Made by a program: the position numbers and the translations under genes. The notes beneath the pieces were generated by a model. It was given only the letters and a program-made list of their open reading frames with translations. It made no database searches and was not told where the DNA came from. From Bacillota bacterium (GTDB lineage Bacteria; Bacillota; Sulfobacillia; Sulfobacillales; Sulfobacillaceae), in NCBI GenBank assembly GCA_023512105.1, contig JAIMAE010000014.1, positions 1-36,252 of the forward strand: a stretch of 36,252 nt of DNA, given 5' to 3'. Position 1 is the stretch's first letter. Every line of letters begins with the position of its first letter. This document shows, one piece after another, positions 1 through 7,584 of the stretch.

Positions 1-72
1 CGGGACCGGTATCGGCGCAAGATGTTCCTGGGCTTCCTGCCACCGACCGCGATCCCACAGTTATTGACCTAG
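1..72 (+). CDS. C-terminal end of an unknown gene (partial)
   Basis: An open frame runs in from the left edge and stops at TAG 70-72. It gives 23 residues with a basic start (RDRYRRK) and a mildly hydrophobic stretch (MFLGFLPPTAIPQLL). It converges on the glutamine-synthetase-like gene, whose stop lies 17 nt away. The tail could belong to a membrane permease, but too little is present to identify it, and it may simply be a chance open frame. Confidence 0.3.
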   Translation, partial: RDRYRRKMFLGFLPPTAIPQLLT

Positions 73-89
73 AGCCCGGGCTTGCAGGC

Positions 90-1508
90 CTAGCAGAGGT
101 CGAGGTACTCGCGAACCTCCCAATCGGTGATGGCCTCCGCAAACCGGCGCCATTCAGCCTCTTTGAGGGCGGTGAACCACTGGACGACGTCGTGGCCCAA
201 CAGCTCGGCCAGCGTCGCATCCTCCCGAAGCCTGTCCAGCGCCTCGCGGAGGGTTGTGGGCAGTCGGGGCCCCTCGGCGGCATAGGGCACCGCATCCGGC
301 ACGCCGGGGCTCAGCGCCCGGACCATTCCGTCCCAGCCTGAAGCCAGCTGGGCAGCCAGCCACAGGTAGGGATTGGCTTGCGGCTCAGCCAGGCGGTGTT
401 CTAGGTGCACCGCTTCGCCTAGATGACCTTGCGCCACCCGAACCATCGCCGCCCGGTTGTCCTCCCCCCAACTGACCCGATCCGGGGCCAACGCCCGCAA
501 CAAAAACCGTTTGTAGCCGGTGATCGTGGGCACTGCGAAAGCCGCTCCGGCGGGGGCGTGGGCCAACAGCCCGGCCAAGTAGGCCATCCCGACCTGGGAG
601 AGCGGCCCCACTTCCCCCGGGCCAGGGGCGAACCGATTGTATCCCTGGTTCAGGTCAACCAAGCTCTGATGCACGTGCCAGCCGCTGGAGACCATCCCCT
701 CCCCGGGCGGTCGACACATAAAGGTGGCCTGATATCCCGCCGTCCGGCAGAGCTGCCGTACCGCCGCCCGCAGCAGGGCCACGGCATCGGCCGCCTCCAT
801 CCCCTCCAACACCTCGAACGTCACTTCCAGTTGCCCCGGACCTAACTCTGCCTCCACGGAACGCAAGGGCAAACCGAGCTCGCACAGCCCCCTTTGCAGC
901 ACCCGGATCACGGCGTCCAGTTGGTCCAAGCGGTCCACGCCGAGCAACTGCGGCCGCAGGCCCTCGGTCGGGGCATTGGGTGCCGCCTGTGGCCACACGT
1001 AGCATTCGATCTCCACGCCCACCCGAACGAGGTAACCGGCTGCCCGAAAGCGCTCCAATTGGCGACGTAGGATGTGGCGCGGAGCAATCGGAACCGGACG
1101 CCCGTCCGGGAAGTACACGTCGGCCATCAGCCAACCCGTCGCCTCCACCCAAGGCAGCACCCGCCAGGTTGAGGGGTCGGGAACCATCACCAAGTCCGCC
1201 GCGCCCCGAAACTGCGGCCAGGGCAAGCGTTCAGGCGCCTCGAAGATGGGAAACACGGTGCGGCCAGAGCTGTCTTTGAGCAACAGCGACGAAGGCGCCC
1301 CATGCCCTGCCGTCAAGGCTTGGATGGCGGCTTCCTTGGAGAGGGTTTTTCCGCGCAGAACCCCGTGCGCGTCTGGAAAGACCACCCGCACCCACTGCAC
1401 GCTCCGGGTGGACTGCAGCTCTTGCAACAGCGCCTCGGCCAAATGCGCCTGCTGGGTGCTCCAAAGCTGGTGTTGGGTCACAAAGGAGGCCCGGCTTTGC
1501 CGCTCCAC
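90..1508 (-). CDS. Glutamine-synthetase-family ligase (gamma-glutamyl-amine type, not housekeeping GlnA)
   Basis: This is a GS-fold enzyme of about 472 aa that would join glutamate to ammonia or an amine using ATP. Visible GS signatures, in order: the beta-grasp N-domain (VRVVFPDAHGVLRGK), an ExE metal motif (GVEIEC, about residue 160), EAELGPGQLEVTFE, SSGWHVHQS, PTITGYKRF, WGEDNRAAM and the C-terminal EHRLAEPQANPYL. The last motifs match the polyamine/amine-ligating GS-like subfamily better than assimilatory GlnA. I chose the GTG at 1508 because it lies 4 nt after the Rieske gene stop and follows GGGAGGGGG. A longer frame from TTG 1634 would overlap the Rieske gene by 122 nt and adds unfamiliar sequence. 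The gene is tightly linked to the Rieske gene, which suggests a shared catabolic pathway. The substrate is unknown. Confidence 0.85.
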   Translation of the reverse strand: MERQSRASFVTQHQLWSTQQAHLAEALLQELQSTRSVQWVRVVFPDAHGVLRGKTLSKEAAIQALTAGHGAPSSLLLKDSSGRTVFPIFEAPERLPWPQFRGAADLVMVPDPSTWRVLPWVEATGWLMADVYFPDGRPVPIAPRHILRRQLERFRAAGYLVRVGVEIECYVWPQAAPNAPTEGLRPQLLGVDRLDQLDAVIRVLQRGLCELGLPLRSVEAELGPGQLEVTFEVLEGMEAADAVALLRAAVRQLCRTAGYQATFMCRPPGEGMVSSGWHVHQSLVDLNQGYNRFAPGPGEVGPLSQVGMAYLAGLLAHAPAGAAFAVPTITGYKRFLLRALAPDRVSWGEDNRAAMVRVAQGHLGEAVHLEHRLAEPQANPYLWLAAQLASGWDGMVRALSPGVPDAVPYAAEGPRLPTTLREALDRLREDATLAELLGHDVVQWFTALKEAEWRRFAEAITDWEVREYLDLC

Positions 1509-1512
1509 GGTC

Positions 1513-2838
1513 TCAGATGCCCCCTCCCGGATCGGCGTCGAGGTTGAGGTCCCATTCCCTCGCCCAGGGCGAGGCGCCCCGCATAGCCCGCATCCGCTCT
1601 GGCCACTCCGTGCGCCAATCGTCGGTTTGGGCAATAAAGTCCAATGCCGGCGGCCCGATCCGCTTCTTCAGCGACCAAGCGGCTCCATGAGCCTCCTGGG
1701 CCATGGCTTTCTTGAGCAGCCTGCGGTAGGCGAGGATCGCCACGTCCTGCGCTCCCAGGTGTTCCCGGCTGCGGTCGTAAATCGGCCCCGCGCTTTCTGC
1801 CGCCCACTGGTCGTGGACGTTGATGTCTAATCCCATCCCGGTATAGGTGATGGTGGCCTGCTCGTCTGGGTCCCATCCCCACTGATTGTCGCGCCGGCGC
1901 AGCGGGCGGTAGTCAGGAGGAGGGTAGGCCGCCTCGCGTTGGGCACGCAACCGGTCTTGGTCCAGCGGCGTCTGGAAGTCGTACAAAATCATGTACCAGT
2001 AATGGTGGGAGTCGTCGACGGGCACGTGCCACTGCACAAAGGCTTGCCTACGACTTAAGGGAACGACAAAGGCGTTGGGAAACACCAAATTGGTCAGGCG
2101 CACGTGCAGTCGCCCCCCCAATACCCGTCTGAGGGCGATCACGCGAAACCCGTAGTAGGTGGACTCGACCGAGATTTGAGGCCGCGGATCCTCCCGGACC
2201 ACCGTGGAGAGAGGCACCTCACCTCCCTCCACGGTATCCCGGAACTGCTGCCCGTAAGGGTCGCGGGGATCGTCCCCTAAAAACCGATGCAAAAAAGAGA
2301 CGTGACTGGGGTCTATCCCGCCTTCCAGGCCCTGCAGCCAGTTGCATTCCCAAAGCCCTTTGAAGGCGAAGGTATACGCCGAGGGGGCTTCCAGTCCGTC
2401 CAGTCCAGGGCGGGGCGGGGGCTCTCCGCCCCCCAGGTAGGCAAAGAGGACCCCGTTCTGCTCCCAACAGGGGTAGCTGCGCAGTCGCACCTTGTGATGA
2501 AAGCGGCTATGAGCCGGTTCGGCCGGTTGTTCGAGGCAGCCTCCGCCGGGGCCGTACAGCCACCCGTGGTACAGGCAGCGCAGGCCTTCATCCTCCAGGC
2601 GGGCGTACGCCAGGTCCGCTCCTCGGTGCGCACATTGCCGCTCCACCAGTCCCAACGCCCCGGAGCCGGTGCGGAAGAGCACCAGGTCCTCTCCCAACAC
2701 CCGCACCGCCTTGACCGGCCGCCGCCCTTCCAATTCGATGCTCAAGGCGACGGGCTGCCAGTATCGGCGCAGGACCTCCCCCGCAGGAGTGCCCGGCCCG
2801 GTCTCTGTCAGTAGGCGGTTTTCTTCTGGTGACAACAT
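1513..2838 (-). CDS. Rieske non-heme iron oxygenase, alpha subunit
   Basis: The protein has 441 aa. The N-terminal Rieske [2Fe-2S] domain shows C69-x-H71 and C88-x2-H91. The catalytic domain carries the mononuclear-iron motif DPSHVSFLHR, with ligands H179 and H184. Such enzymes activate O2 to hydroxylate or demethylate aromatic and other compounds, using electrons from a reductase that is not encoded here. Length and layout fit the phthalate-dioxygenase / aromatic O-demethylase branch. The start ATG 2838 has AAGGAGG 12 nt upstream. The gene begins 22 nt after the substrate-binding protein gene and is followed 4 nt later by the GS-like ligase gene, so the three are probably one operon. The substrate cannot be read from the sequence. 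Confidence 0.9.
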   Translation of the reverse strand: MLSPEENRLLTETGPGTPAGEVLRRYWQPVALSIELEGRRPVKAVRVLGEDLVLFRTGSGALGLVERQCAHRGADLAYARLEDEGLRCLYHGWLYGPGGGCLEQPAEPAHSRFHHKVRLRSYPCWEQNGVLFAYLGGGEPPPRPGLDGLEAPSAYTFAFKGLWECNWLQGLEGGIDPSHVSFLHRFLGDDPRDPYGQQFRDTVEGGEVPLSTVVREDPRPQISVESTYYGFRVIALRRVLGGRLHVRLTNLVFPNAFVVPLSRRQAFVQWHVPVDDSHHYWYMILYDFQTPLDQDRLRAQREAAYPPPDYRPLRRRDNQWGWDPDEQATITYTGMGLDINVHDQWAAESAGPIYDRSREHLGAQDVAILAYRRLLKKAMAQEAHGAAWSLKKRIGPPALDFIAQTDDWRTEWPERMRAMRGASPWAREWDLNLDADPGGGI

Positions 2839-2860
2839 GCAGGGAGCACGCCTCCTTCGG

Positions 2861-4126
2861 TTAGCCTTGAGGGCTTAAAGCCGCGCCGCCGGCCTTGCTG
2901 ACCGGCACCCACTGCTGTTGTTGCGGCATCCACTGGTAGATGAAGGCGCTGGAAGTCGACAACCCGCGCTGGCGGGCGTCGGGCGTGTTGCGGGTGAAGT
3001 CAAACACCCCCATCGCTCCCGGGAAGTTGGTCAACTGCTCGATGTACTGGTGAATCTGGGCCCCGGTGGCATTGAGACCGTAGTGCTTGACCGCGTCCAA
3101 CAACAGGGTAATGACGTCCCAAGGGATGGCGTCGCCCAGGTCCGGACGCACATGCCCGGCTTGCATGGTCTGCAGGAAGGTCTCGTCGGCCGTCTTCTCC
3201 GGTCCCGGAGGCAACACGCTGGCCGCGTTCCACGCCCCAGAAGCCACGTACAGCCCACCAGGCGGAATGTCGTGGAATTGGTCGAACTCGGCATAGGTCA
3301 TGTTGCCGTCGTCGGTAATCACCGGGGCCTTGAAGCCGGTGTTGGCAATCCCCTGCAACACCAATCCCAAAGGCGTTCCGGTGGCGAACGACACCAGCAC
3401 CTGCGGATGAGCCTGGGCGATGACCGACATCTGGGTCGCCACCGAGACCGCGTTGACGCTAAAATGCTGCCACTGCACGACGTGGAGGTTTTGGTACTGG
3501 GGGAGCTTCAAAGCGGCCTGAAAAGCCATGTCCGCGGTCTTGCCGGTGGTGTCGGTGGAATTTAAAAAGGCCACCTGGGTCCATCCCTTGCTCTCGATGT
3601 AGTTCAGGGTGGCCTGGGCCGCGGAACCAAAACTCATGGCGGCCGAGAAGACGTAACTGCCGAAAGCCGGCGGCGGAAATGCAGGCGTCAAGGCATACTC
3701 TACCGTCGGGCCCTGGGCAAAGATGGCGGCGTCGGGAGCCGCGGTCTCGCCTAGGGTCGGCCCGATCACGAACGGCACGTGCTGGGCGAACAGCTGCTGC
3801 ATCAAAGGTACGCTGACCTTGGGGTTGTTTTCGTCGTCTTGAATGCTGAGCTGCACCGGATGACCGTCCAAGCCCCCTTGCTGGTTGTAGCGCTTGACGA
3901 AGAGCTCGAGCGAAGTCTTCTCTGCCTGGGCCAAAGTCGCGGCCTGTCCAGTCAAACCGAGTACCACGTGCACCACGTACGGAGAGTTCGAGTGCCCGGC
4001 CGCCGAAGACGGAGCAACCGGCCGCGAAGGCGATGAGGCGGGCGCCGTGGAGCCGCCGCAAGCGGCCACCGACAAGGCCAAACCGAGGGCCATTATCCCT
4101 GACCCCCATGGGCCGAACTTGCGCAT
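2861..4126 (-). CDS. ABC transporter substrate-binding lipoprotein, branched-chain amino acid (LivK) type
   Basis: This is a 421-aa periplasmic-binding-protein-like lipoprotein. It has a basic N-terminus, a hydrophobic segment and the lipobox VAAC with lipidated C23, followed by a Ser/Pro/Ala-rich linker to about residue 48. The mature part starts with the type-I binding fold (YVVHVVLGLTGQAATLAQAE), continues with DDENNPKVSVPLMQQL, and ends with a TRNTPDARQRG segment, as in Leu/Ile/Val-type and aromatic-acid-type binding proteins. The start ATG 4126 has AAGGAGG at 4134-4140. It is the first gene of the putative operon with the Rieske and GS-like genes. Its permease and ATPase partners are not in the window. 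The ligand may be the substrate of the two enzymes, which is an inference from position only. Confidence 0.9.
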   Translation of the reverse strand: MRKFGPWGSGIMALGLALSVAACGGSTAPASSPSRPVAPSSAAGHSNSPYVVHVVLGLTGQAATLAQAEKTSLELFVKRYNQQGGLDGHPVQLSIQDDENNPKVSVPLMQQLFAQHVPFVIGPTLGETAAPDAAIFAQGPTVEYALTPAFPPPAFGSYVFSAAMSFGSAAQATLNYIESKGWTQVAFLNSTDTTGKTADMAFQAALKLPQYQNLHVVQWQHFSVNAVSVATQMSVIAQAHPQVLVSFATGTPLGLVLQGIANTGFKAPVITDDGNMTYAEFDQFHDIPPGGLYVASGAWNAASVLPPGPEKTADETFLQTMQAGHVRPDLGDAIPWDVITLLLDAVKHYGLNATGAQIHQYIEQLTNFPGAMGVFDFTRNTPDARQRGLSTSSAFIYQWMPQQQQWVPVSKAGGAALSPQG

Positions 4127-4231
4127 CGCAATCCCTCCTTCAGGTCACAAGCGTCTCTTTAGGGTTGGACTCGCCGAGGTCGCACCTGACCGAATTCTGT
4201 TGTCTCACGGTCAATTCTTGCAATTTTTCAC

Positions 4232-4251
4232 AAAAAAAGTGGGCGAAGCCC
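4232..4251 (-). terminator. Intrinsic terminator after the SRAP/HMCES gene
   Basis: Read on the minus strand, GGGC-TTC-GCCC (arms 4248-4251 and 4241-4244) is followed by AC and seven T. It lies 3 nt beyond the SRAP stop codon and would end the cysK-SRAP transcript before the substrate-binding-protein gene. Confidence 0.75.
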
Positions 4252-4254
4252 TGC

Positions 4255-4860
4255 TTACCGAGCGCTGCGGTGCCAGCGAGAAAACCACGAGGATTCTACC
4301 GGTTCCGCGTCCCAACCGGAAATCGCCTCTGAAGATACCCGTTGCATCGGCAGCGCCCCGGCCAGCCAGGCCAGAGCCTGCGCCAGCCCAATCGCCACCG
4401 GCTGCCGGTCGTGCAGCCAGCTCAAGGCGGGAAACATCGGCTCGGTGAGGATGACCGCCGCCTCCTCCAGGGAGTCGGTCCTGCGCCACAGCGCCGCCAG
4501 CAAAAGCGGCTCCCCATCGGCTCGCGCCAAGCGATAGGGGCGCGGCTTGGCTTGAGCCAGGTGCTGCCACTCGTAAAAAGCGTCGGCCAACACCAACCCC
4601 CGCTGGCGCACGTAGGGCCGAAAGGTGGGGCGCGAGGCGGCCGTTTCAGCCCGGGCGTTGATCAGAAGCCGTCCGCCCAGCCAGTCGGCCTGCCATCCCC
4701 ATCGCATGGCGCGAACCTGGCCCGGCTCGGTCCACACCCAGATGCGGTCGCCGGGGGCGAAGTGGGGGCTTGGCTCTGGCCCCTCACCCACCCACGACAG
4801 GGGCCCCAGGACTGCTTCCCAGCGCGATCGCGGCCATTGGTTGGAAAAGCGTCCGCACAC
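4255..4860 (-). CDS. SRAP domain protein (YedK/HMCES), abasic-site DNA-protein crosslinker
   Basis: The product has 201 aa and begins MCGRFSN. After Met removal the catalytic Cys2 becomes the N-terminal residue, which forms a stable thiazolidine link with abasic sites in single-stranded DNA. Other family marks are INARAET (Asn/Arg DNA contacts), DAFYEWQ (the conserved Glu) and WLHDRQPV (the active-site His). The length is normal for bacterial YedK. The start is GTG 4860, with GGGAGGG upstream, and gives the essential Cys at position 2. It sits 28 nt downstream of cysK on the same strand and is followed by a terminator, so it is the last gene of that unit. Its role is protection of abasic sites during replication. 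Confidence 0.93.
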   Translation of the reverse strand: MCGRFSNQWPRSRWEAVLGPLSWVGEGPEPSPHFAPGDRIWVWTEPGQVRAMRWGWQADWLGGRLLINARAETAASRPTFRPYVRQRGLVLADAFYEWQHLAQAKPRPYRLARADGEPLLLAALWRRTDSLEEAAVILTEPMFPALSWLHDRQPVAIGLAQALAWLAGALPMQRVSSEAISGWDAEPVESSWFSRWHRSAR

Positions 4861-4888
4861 CGAGAACCCTCCCCCCGCAGCCGACCAG

Positions 4889-5842
4889 CTACAACAAGTC
4901 CTCTACGTCCGGCACCCAACTGTTGTCGGTGGGCGGATACAGCCCGGTCGAGAGATACCGCTCGCCAGAGTCGGCAAAAATGAGGGCCAACCGCTTCCCT
5001 CGATACCCGCCTCCGGCCAGCAGCCGCTCGGCCGCCCGGTACACCGCCCCCGAGGACAACCCCACCAACAGCCCTTCCAGACGCGGCAGCTGGCGGCTGG
5101 CCTCCCAGGCCTCCTCGTCGCCCACCGCCATCACCCGGTCGATGACCGTCCGGTCCAACACCTCCGGCACAAACCCCGCTCCAATGCCTTGAATCTTGTG
5201 CGGTCCGCTAGCTCCTCCCGAGAGGACGGCCGAGGTGGCCGGCTCGACGGCCACAATCTCCACCGCCGGGTTCTGCCGCTTGAGGTATCGTCCCACCCCG
5301 GTGACGGTGCCGCCGGTGCCCACACCGGCCACGAAGACATCCACCCTTCCCTCCATCTGCGTCCAAATCTCTGGTCCGGTGGTCTCTTCGTGAATCTTCG
5401 GGTTGGCCGGGTTTTCGTGCTGGCGCAGCATCAGCGCCCCCGGCAGCTTCTTAGCCAGCGCCCGGGCCCGCACAATCGCTCCTTGGGTCCGCTCGGCCTG
5501 CGGCGTCTCCACCACCGTCGCCCCGTAGGCCCAGAAGAGTTGGCGCCGCTCCAGGCTTTGCCCCTCGGGCATGAAGACCACCAACCGCAAGCCCAAGATC
5601 GCGCAGACCATCGCCAACGCAATCCCGGTGTTGCCGGAAGTCGCCTCGATGATCACCGTGTCGGGGCCGATCAACCCCCGCGCCCGCGCGTCCTCAATCA
5701 TGGACCAAGCCGTCCGATCCTTGATCGAGCCTCCCGGGTTGAAGGCCTCCAATTTGGCAAAGACCTCGGCTCCATATTGTTCGGATAGTTTTTCCAACCG
5801 CACCAACGGCGTGTTGCCGATCAACGCCTGCAGTTCGGCGAT
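4889..5842 (-). CDS. cysK: Cysteine synthase (O-acetylserine sulfhydrylase), PLP enzyme
   Basis: It converts O-acetylserine and sulfide to cysteine. Motifs: IGNTPLVRL, the PLP-lysine motif NPGGSIKDR, the PLP-binding loop ATSGNTGIA, GVGTGGTVTGVGRYL and the late SGERYLSTGLY. No ATG or GTG is available in frame near the N-terminus. TTG 5824 would start directly at IGNTP, without any ribosome site. I take ATC 5842 because AGGAGG (5851-5856) lies 8 nt before it, the peptide becomes M-AELQALIGNTP as in other CysK proteins, and the PLP lysine becomes residue 41, as in classical CysK. This gives 317 aa. The non-canonical start is inferred. cysE lies elsewhere in the window (29824-30765). CysK and CysM cannot be firmly separated from sequence. 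Confidence 0.9.
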   Translation of the reverse strand: MAELQALIGNTPLVRLEKLSEQYGAEVFAKLEAFNPGGSIKDRTAWSMIEDARARGLIGPDTVIIEATSGNTGIALAMVCAILGLRLVVFMPEGQSLERRQLFWAYGATVVETPQAERTQGAIVRARALAKKLPGALMLRQHENPANPKIHEETTGPEIWTQMEGRVDVFVAGVGTGGTVTGVGRYLKRQNPAVEIVAVEPATSAVLSGGASGPHKIQGIGAGFVPEVLDRTVIDRVMAVGDEEAWEASRQLPRLEGLLVGLSSGAVYRAAERLLAGGGYRGKRLALIFADSGERYLSTGLYPPTDNSWVPDVEDLL

Positions 5843-5871
5843 GGCAAAACCCTCCTCTGTCCCACCTAGTG

Positions 5872-5896
5872 AAAAAGGGCGGCCTTCTCACCGCCC
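5872..5896 (-). terminator. Intrinsic terminator after tatA
   Basis: On the minus strand the arms GGGCGG and CCGCCC (5891-5896 and 5877-5882) enclose an 8-nt loop and are followed by TTTTT (5872-5876). It separates tatA from cysK. The cysK ribosome site begins 16 nt downstream, so cysK must have its own promoter in a very short space or depend on read-through. Confidence 0.8.
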
Positions 5897-5912
5897 TCCT
5901 CCCGCGCGCTGT

Positions 5913-6131
5913 TTAACGAGACTCCTTCTCGTCCTTGCCGGCCTCGATGGCGTAGTGAGGCGCCTTTTGACGCGCGTCCTCCTCGACTTCGGTCACCGCG
6001 TTCATGGATCGTCGAAACTCACGGATGCTGCGACCCAGCCCCGCGCCAATCTCGGGAAGCTTTTTCGGTCCAAACACCAACAGGGCGATGATCAACAGGA
6101 GGATGATGTGCATCGGGGAAATCAGGTCCAT
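5913..6131 (-). CDS. tatA: Sec-independent protein translocase subunit TatA
   Basis: This is a 72-aa membrane protein that forms the pore-like part of the Tat system for export of folded proteins. An N-terminal transmembrane helix (HIILLLIIALLVFGPKKLPEI) ends in the characteristic FGPKKLPE hinge. An amphipathic helix (GLGRSIREFRRSMN) follows, then a charged tail. I start at ATG 6131 (MDLISPMH), preceded by AAGGAAGG. An earlier in-frame ATG at 6185 would add 18 charged residues ahead of the membrane helix, which is not typical. tatC is not in the window. Own promoter (6225-6230) and terminator (5872-5896) suggest a single-gene transcript. Confidence 0.92.
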   Translation of the reverse strand: MDLISPMHIILLLIIALLVFGPKKLPEIGAGLGRSIREFRRSMNAVTEVEEDARQKAPHYAIEAGKDEKESR

Positions 6132-6224
6132 GCGATTCCCTTCCTTTTCCGGCTCGTCTACCGGCCTCAATCGGCGAGCCGCCATACCGCGGTGGGGTCT
6201 TCCGGCTCCCTTGACGACGCTCCC

Positions 6225-6233
6225 ATTATATCA
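6225..6233 (-). promoter_or_regulatory. Extended -10 promoter for tatA
   Basis: Minus strand TGATATAAT (TGn plus consensus TATAAT at 6230-6225) lies about 95 nt upstream of the tatA start and overlaps the gatD stop codon. No good -35 is visible, which fits an extended -10 promoter. Confidence 0.6.
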
Positions 6234-7004
6234 CGAACCGCGGGCGGCCAGCCCTTTTTTCCCCTCGCGGGCCAGCATGACGCGGTGAGCCGTCCACTCC
6301 AGTTCGTCATCCAAGGGTTCCGGCACGGGCCACCCGCGCCGGCGCATCGCCCATCCCAACAAGAGGTCGGCCAGGTGGGGATTTTTCGGCAGTAAGGAGC
6401 CGTGAAGGTAGGTTCCGATTACGTGGCCGCGAATGACCCCCTCGGTGCGATCGGTGCCGTTGTTGCCGTGACCGGTTACCACCCGGGCCAACGGTCGCCC
6501 GCCGGCGTTTAAATAGGTTCGCCCGCCGTGGTTTTCAAATCCTACCACCGTCCGCCCCCACACCGCCTCGCCATTGGGCAGCGGAAAGAGCTCCGCCACC
6601 ACGTTGCCAATTAGGCGCGGCTCAGCGGCCACGGTATAGATGGGAAGGTAGCCGACGCCGGGCACCCGCTCGCCGCGGGCGGTGAGGTAGTACTCTCCCA
6701 TCAACTGGTAGGCGCCGCAGATCGCCAACATCGGCAACCCCTGGTCTAACAAGGGGATGAGGTCGTGGGCGCGGGCGCGAAAGTCGTCGGCCACCGCCTC
6801 TTGGTCACGGTCCTCCCCGCCCCCCATAAAGACCAAGTCCAGGTCGGCCCAGGATACCCTGTCGCCCACCTCTACCTCGACCACGCGGGCCGCAATCCCC
6901 CGCCATTCGGCCCGGCGCACCAGGGTGATCACATTGCCCCGGTCGCCGTAAAGGTTCATGTGGTGGGGGTACAAATGGCCTATGGTAAGACACCGGCTTG
7001 ACAT
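6231..7004 (-). CDS. gatD: Lipid II isoglutaminyl synthase glutaminase subunit GatD
   Basis: This is a 257-aa class-I glutamine amidotransferase of the CobB/CobQ type. The N-terminus GHLYPHHMNLYGDRGNV is a GatD signature. The catalytic Cys is C96 in LAICGAYQLMG, and the His is in YLHGSLLPKNP near residue 205. GatD supplies ammonia from glutamine to MurT, which amidates the D-Glu of the peptidoglycan stem peptide. murT normally lies next to gatD, but no Mur-ligase gene is adjacent here: the upstream gene is a cytochrome c and the downstream one is tatA. MurT must be encoded elsewhere, or this is a paralogue with another partner. The start ATG 7004 gives the family-typical N-terminus. Confidence 0.87.
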   Translation of the reverse strand: MSSRCLTIGHLYPHHMNLYGDRGNVITLVRRAEWRGIAARVVEVEVGDRVSWADLDLVFMGGGEDRDQEAVADDFRARAHDLIPLLDQGLPMLAICGAYQLMGEYYLTARGERVPGVGYLPIYTVAAEPRLIGNVVAELFPLPNGEAVWGRTVVGFENHGGRTYLNAGGRPLARVVTGHGNNGTDRTEGVIRGHVIGTYLHGSLLPKNPHLADLLLGWAMRRRGWPVPEPLDDELEWTAHRVMLAREGKKGLAARGS

Positions 7005-7037
7005 TGGCCGCCCTCTCGTCTAGCTTGTCCTGCGACC

Positions 7038-7043
7038 ATTATA
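7038..7043 (-). promoter_or_regulatory. Probable -10 box for gatD
   Basis: TATAAT on the minus strand, 34 nt upstream of the gatD start codon and just past the stop of the cytochrome c gene. The -35 region is poor (a TTGGCC lies 22 nt upstream), so the assignment rests on the perfect -10. Confidence 0.45.
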
Positions 7044-7053
7044 GCCGATTGGC

Positions 7054-7437
7054 CTAGCGTCCTCCGGCCAACTTCCAGACGTACCAGGAGACGTCAGAGG
7101 CTTGCGCGGCGCTCAGCGAACCCGGATTGGAAGCCGGCATGTTGTGGGCGATGAACTCCCGCAACTTGGCTTCGCTGCCGAAGCGATGAAGGAGATTGGC
7201 CGTCTTCAAGGGCGGTGCCGAGGCGGTGCCCTGGGCCTTGGCCCCGTGGCAGCTGGCACAGGAGGCGGCAAAGACCTTGGCGCCCCTGGCCTCCCGACTG
7301 AGCCGGGCGGGCATCGAGGGCCGGGCTGCCCCCGCCCGATCCGGCGCGGCCTTCTGGTTGGACGCTCCACACCCCGTCAACAAGAACCATCCCACCGTCC
7401 CCACGCAGATTGCGGTCACCCAGCCCTTGGCATCCAC
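7054..7437 (-). CDS. Lipoprotein cytochrome c (c551-type)
   Basis: This 127-aa small electron carrier is probably anchored outside the membrane. From GTG 7437 the N-terminus is a signal peptide ending in the lipobox LTGC (C23). A linker rich in Ala/Arg/Pro is followed by the haem motif CASCH (C60, C63, H64). The likely distal Met ligand is M100 in HNMPAS, and the C-terminus (SDVSWYVWKLAGG) is the usual last helix of class-I cytochromes c. An upstream in-frame ATG at 7521 would place 28 hydrophilic residues before the signal peptide, so I reject it. GGGGGGAAG precedes the GTG. It could deliver electrons to a terminal oxidase, but no oxidase genes are nearby. Confidence 0.88.
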   Translation of the reverse strand: MDAKGWVTAICVGTVGWFLLTGCGASNQKAAPDRAGAARPSMPARLSREARGAKVFAASCASCHGAKAQGTASAPPLKTANLLHRFGSEAKLREFIAHNMPASNPGSLSAAQASDVSWYVWKLAGGR

Positions 7438-7470
7438 GTCGCTTCCCCCCGGCAGGTTCGGTTGCTTACA

Positions 7471-7486
7471 GTGCCCCGGAGGGCAC
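7471..7486. repeat. Perfect 6-bp hairpin with 4-nt loop upstream of cytochrome c gene
   Basis: GTGCCC-CGGA-GGGCAC is a compact inverted repeat 33 nt upstream of the cytochrome start, inside its presumed 5' untranslated region. There is no T-run. It could stabilise the mRNA or bind a regulator. The function is unknown. Confidence 0.5.
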
Positions 7487-7550
7487 CCGCTGTTAGCGTT
7501 GCCCCCTCGGTCCGCTTCCATTCCGTCGCCCGCCCAAGCCCCGATGTGGA

Positions 7551-7556
7551 TATAAT
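7551..7556 (+). promoter_or_regulatory. Perfect -10 box (TATAAT) before unknown gene
   Basis: TATAAT lies 28 nt before the start codon of the unknown 188-aa protein gene. The -35 hexamer is weak (TTCCGT with too long a spacer). The position fits a promoter giving a short leader with the ribosome site GAAGGAG. Confidence 0.5.
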
Positions 7557-7584
7557 GACTACGAGACGGTCATTGAAGGAGCGT

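Noticed and set aside
1509-1634. Longer N-terminus for the GS-like ligase from TTG 1634
   Set aside because: It would overlap the Rieske gene end, and the extra residues have no GS similarity. GTG 1508 has a good ribosome site right after the Rieske stop.
4625-5788. Large plus-strand open frame (387 codons) opposite the SRAP and cysK genes
   Set aside because: It is antisense to two clearly recognisable proteins and has His/Pro/Arg-rich shadow composition typical of high-G+C genomes.
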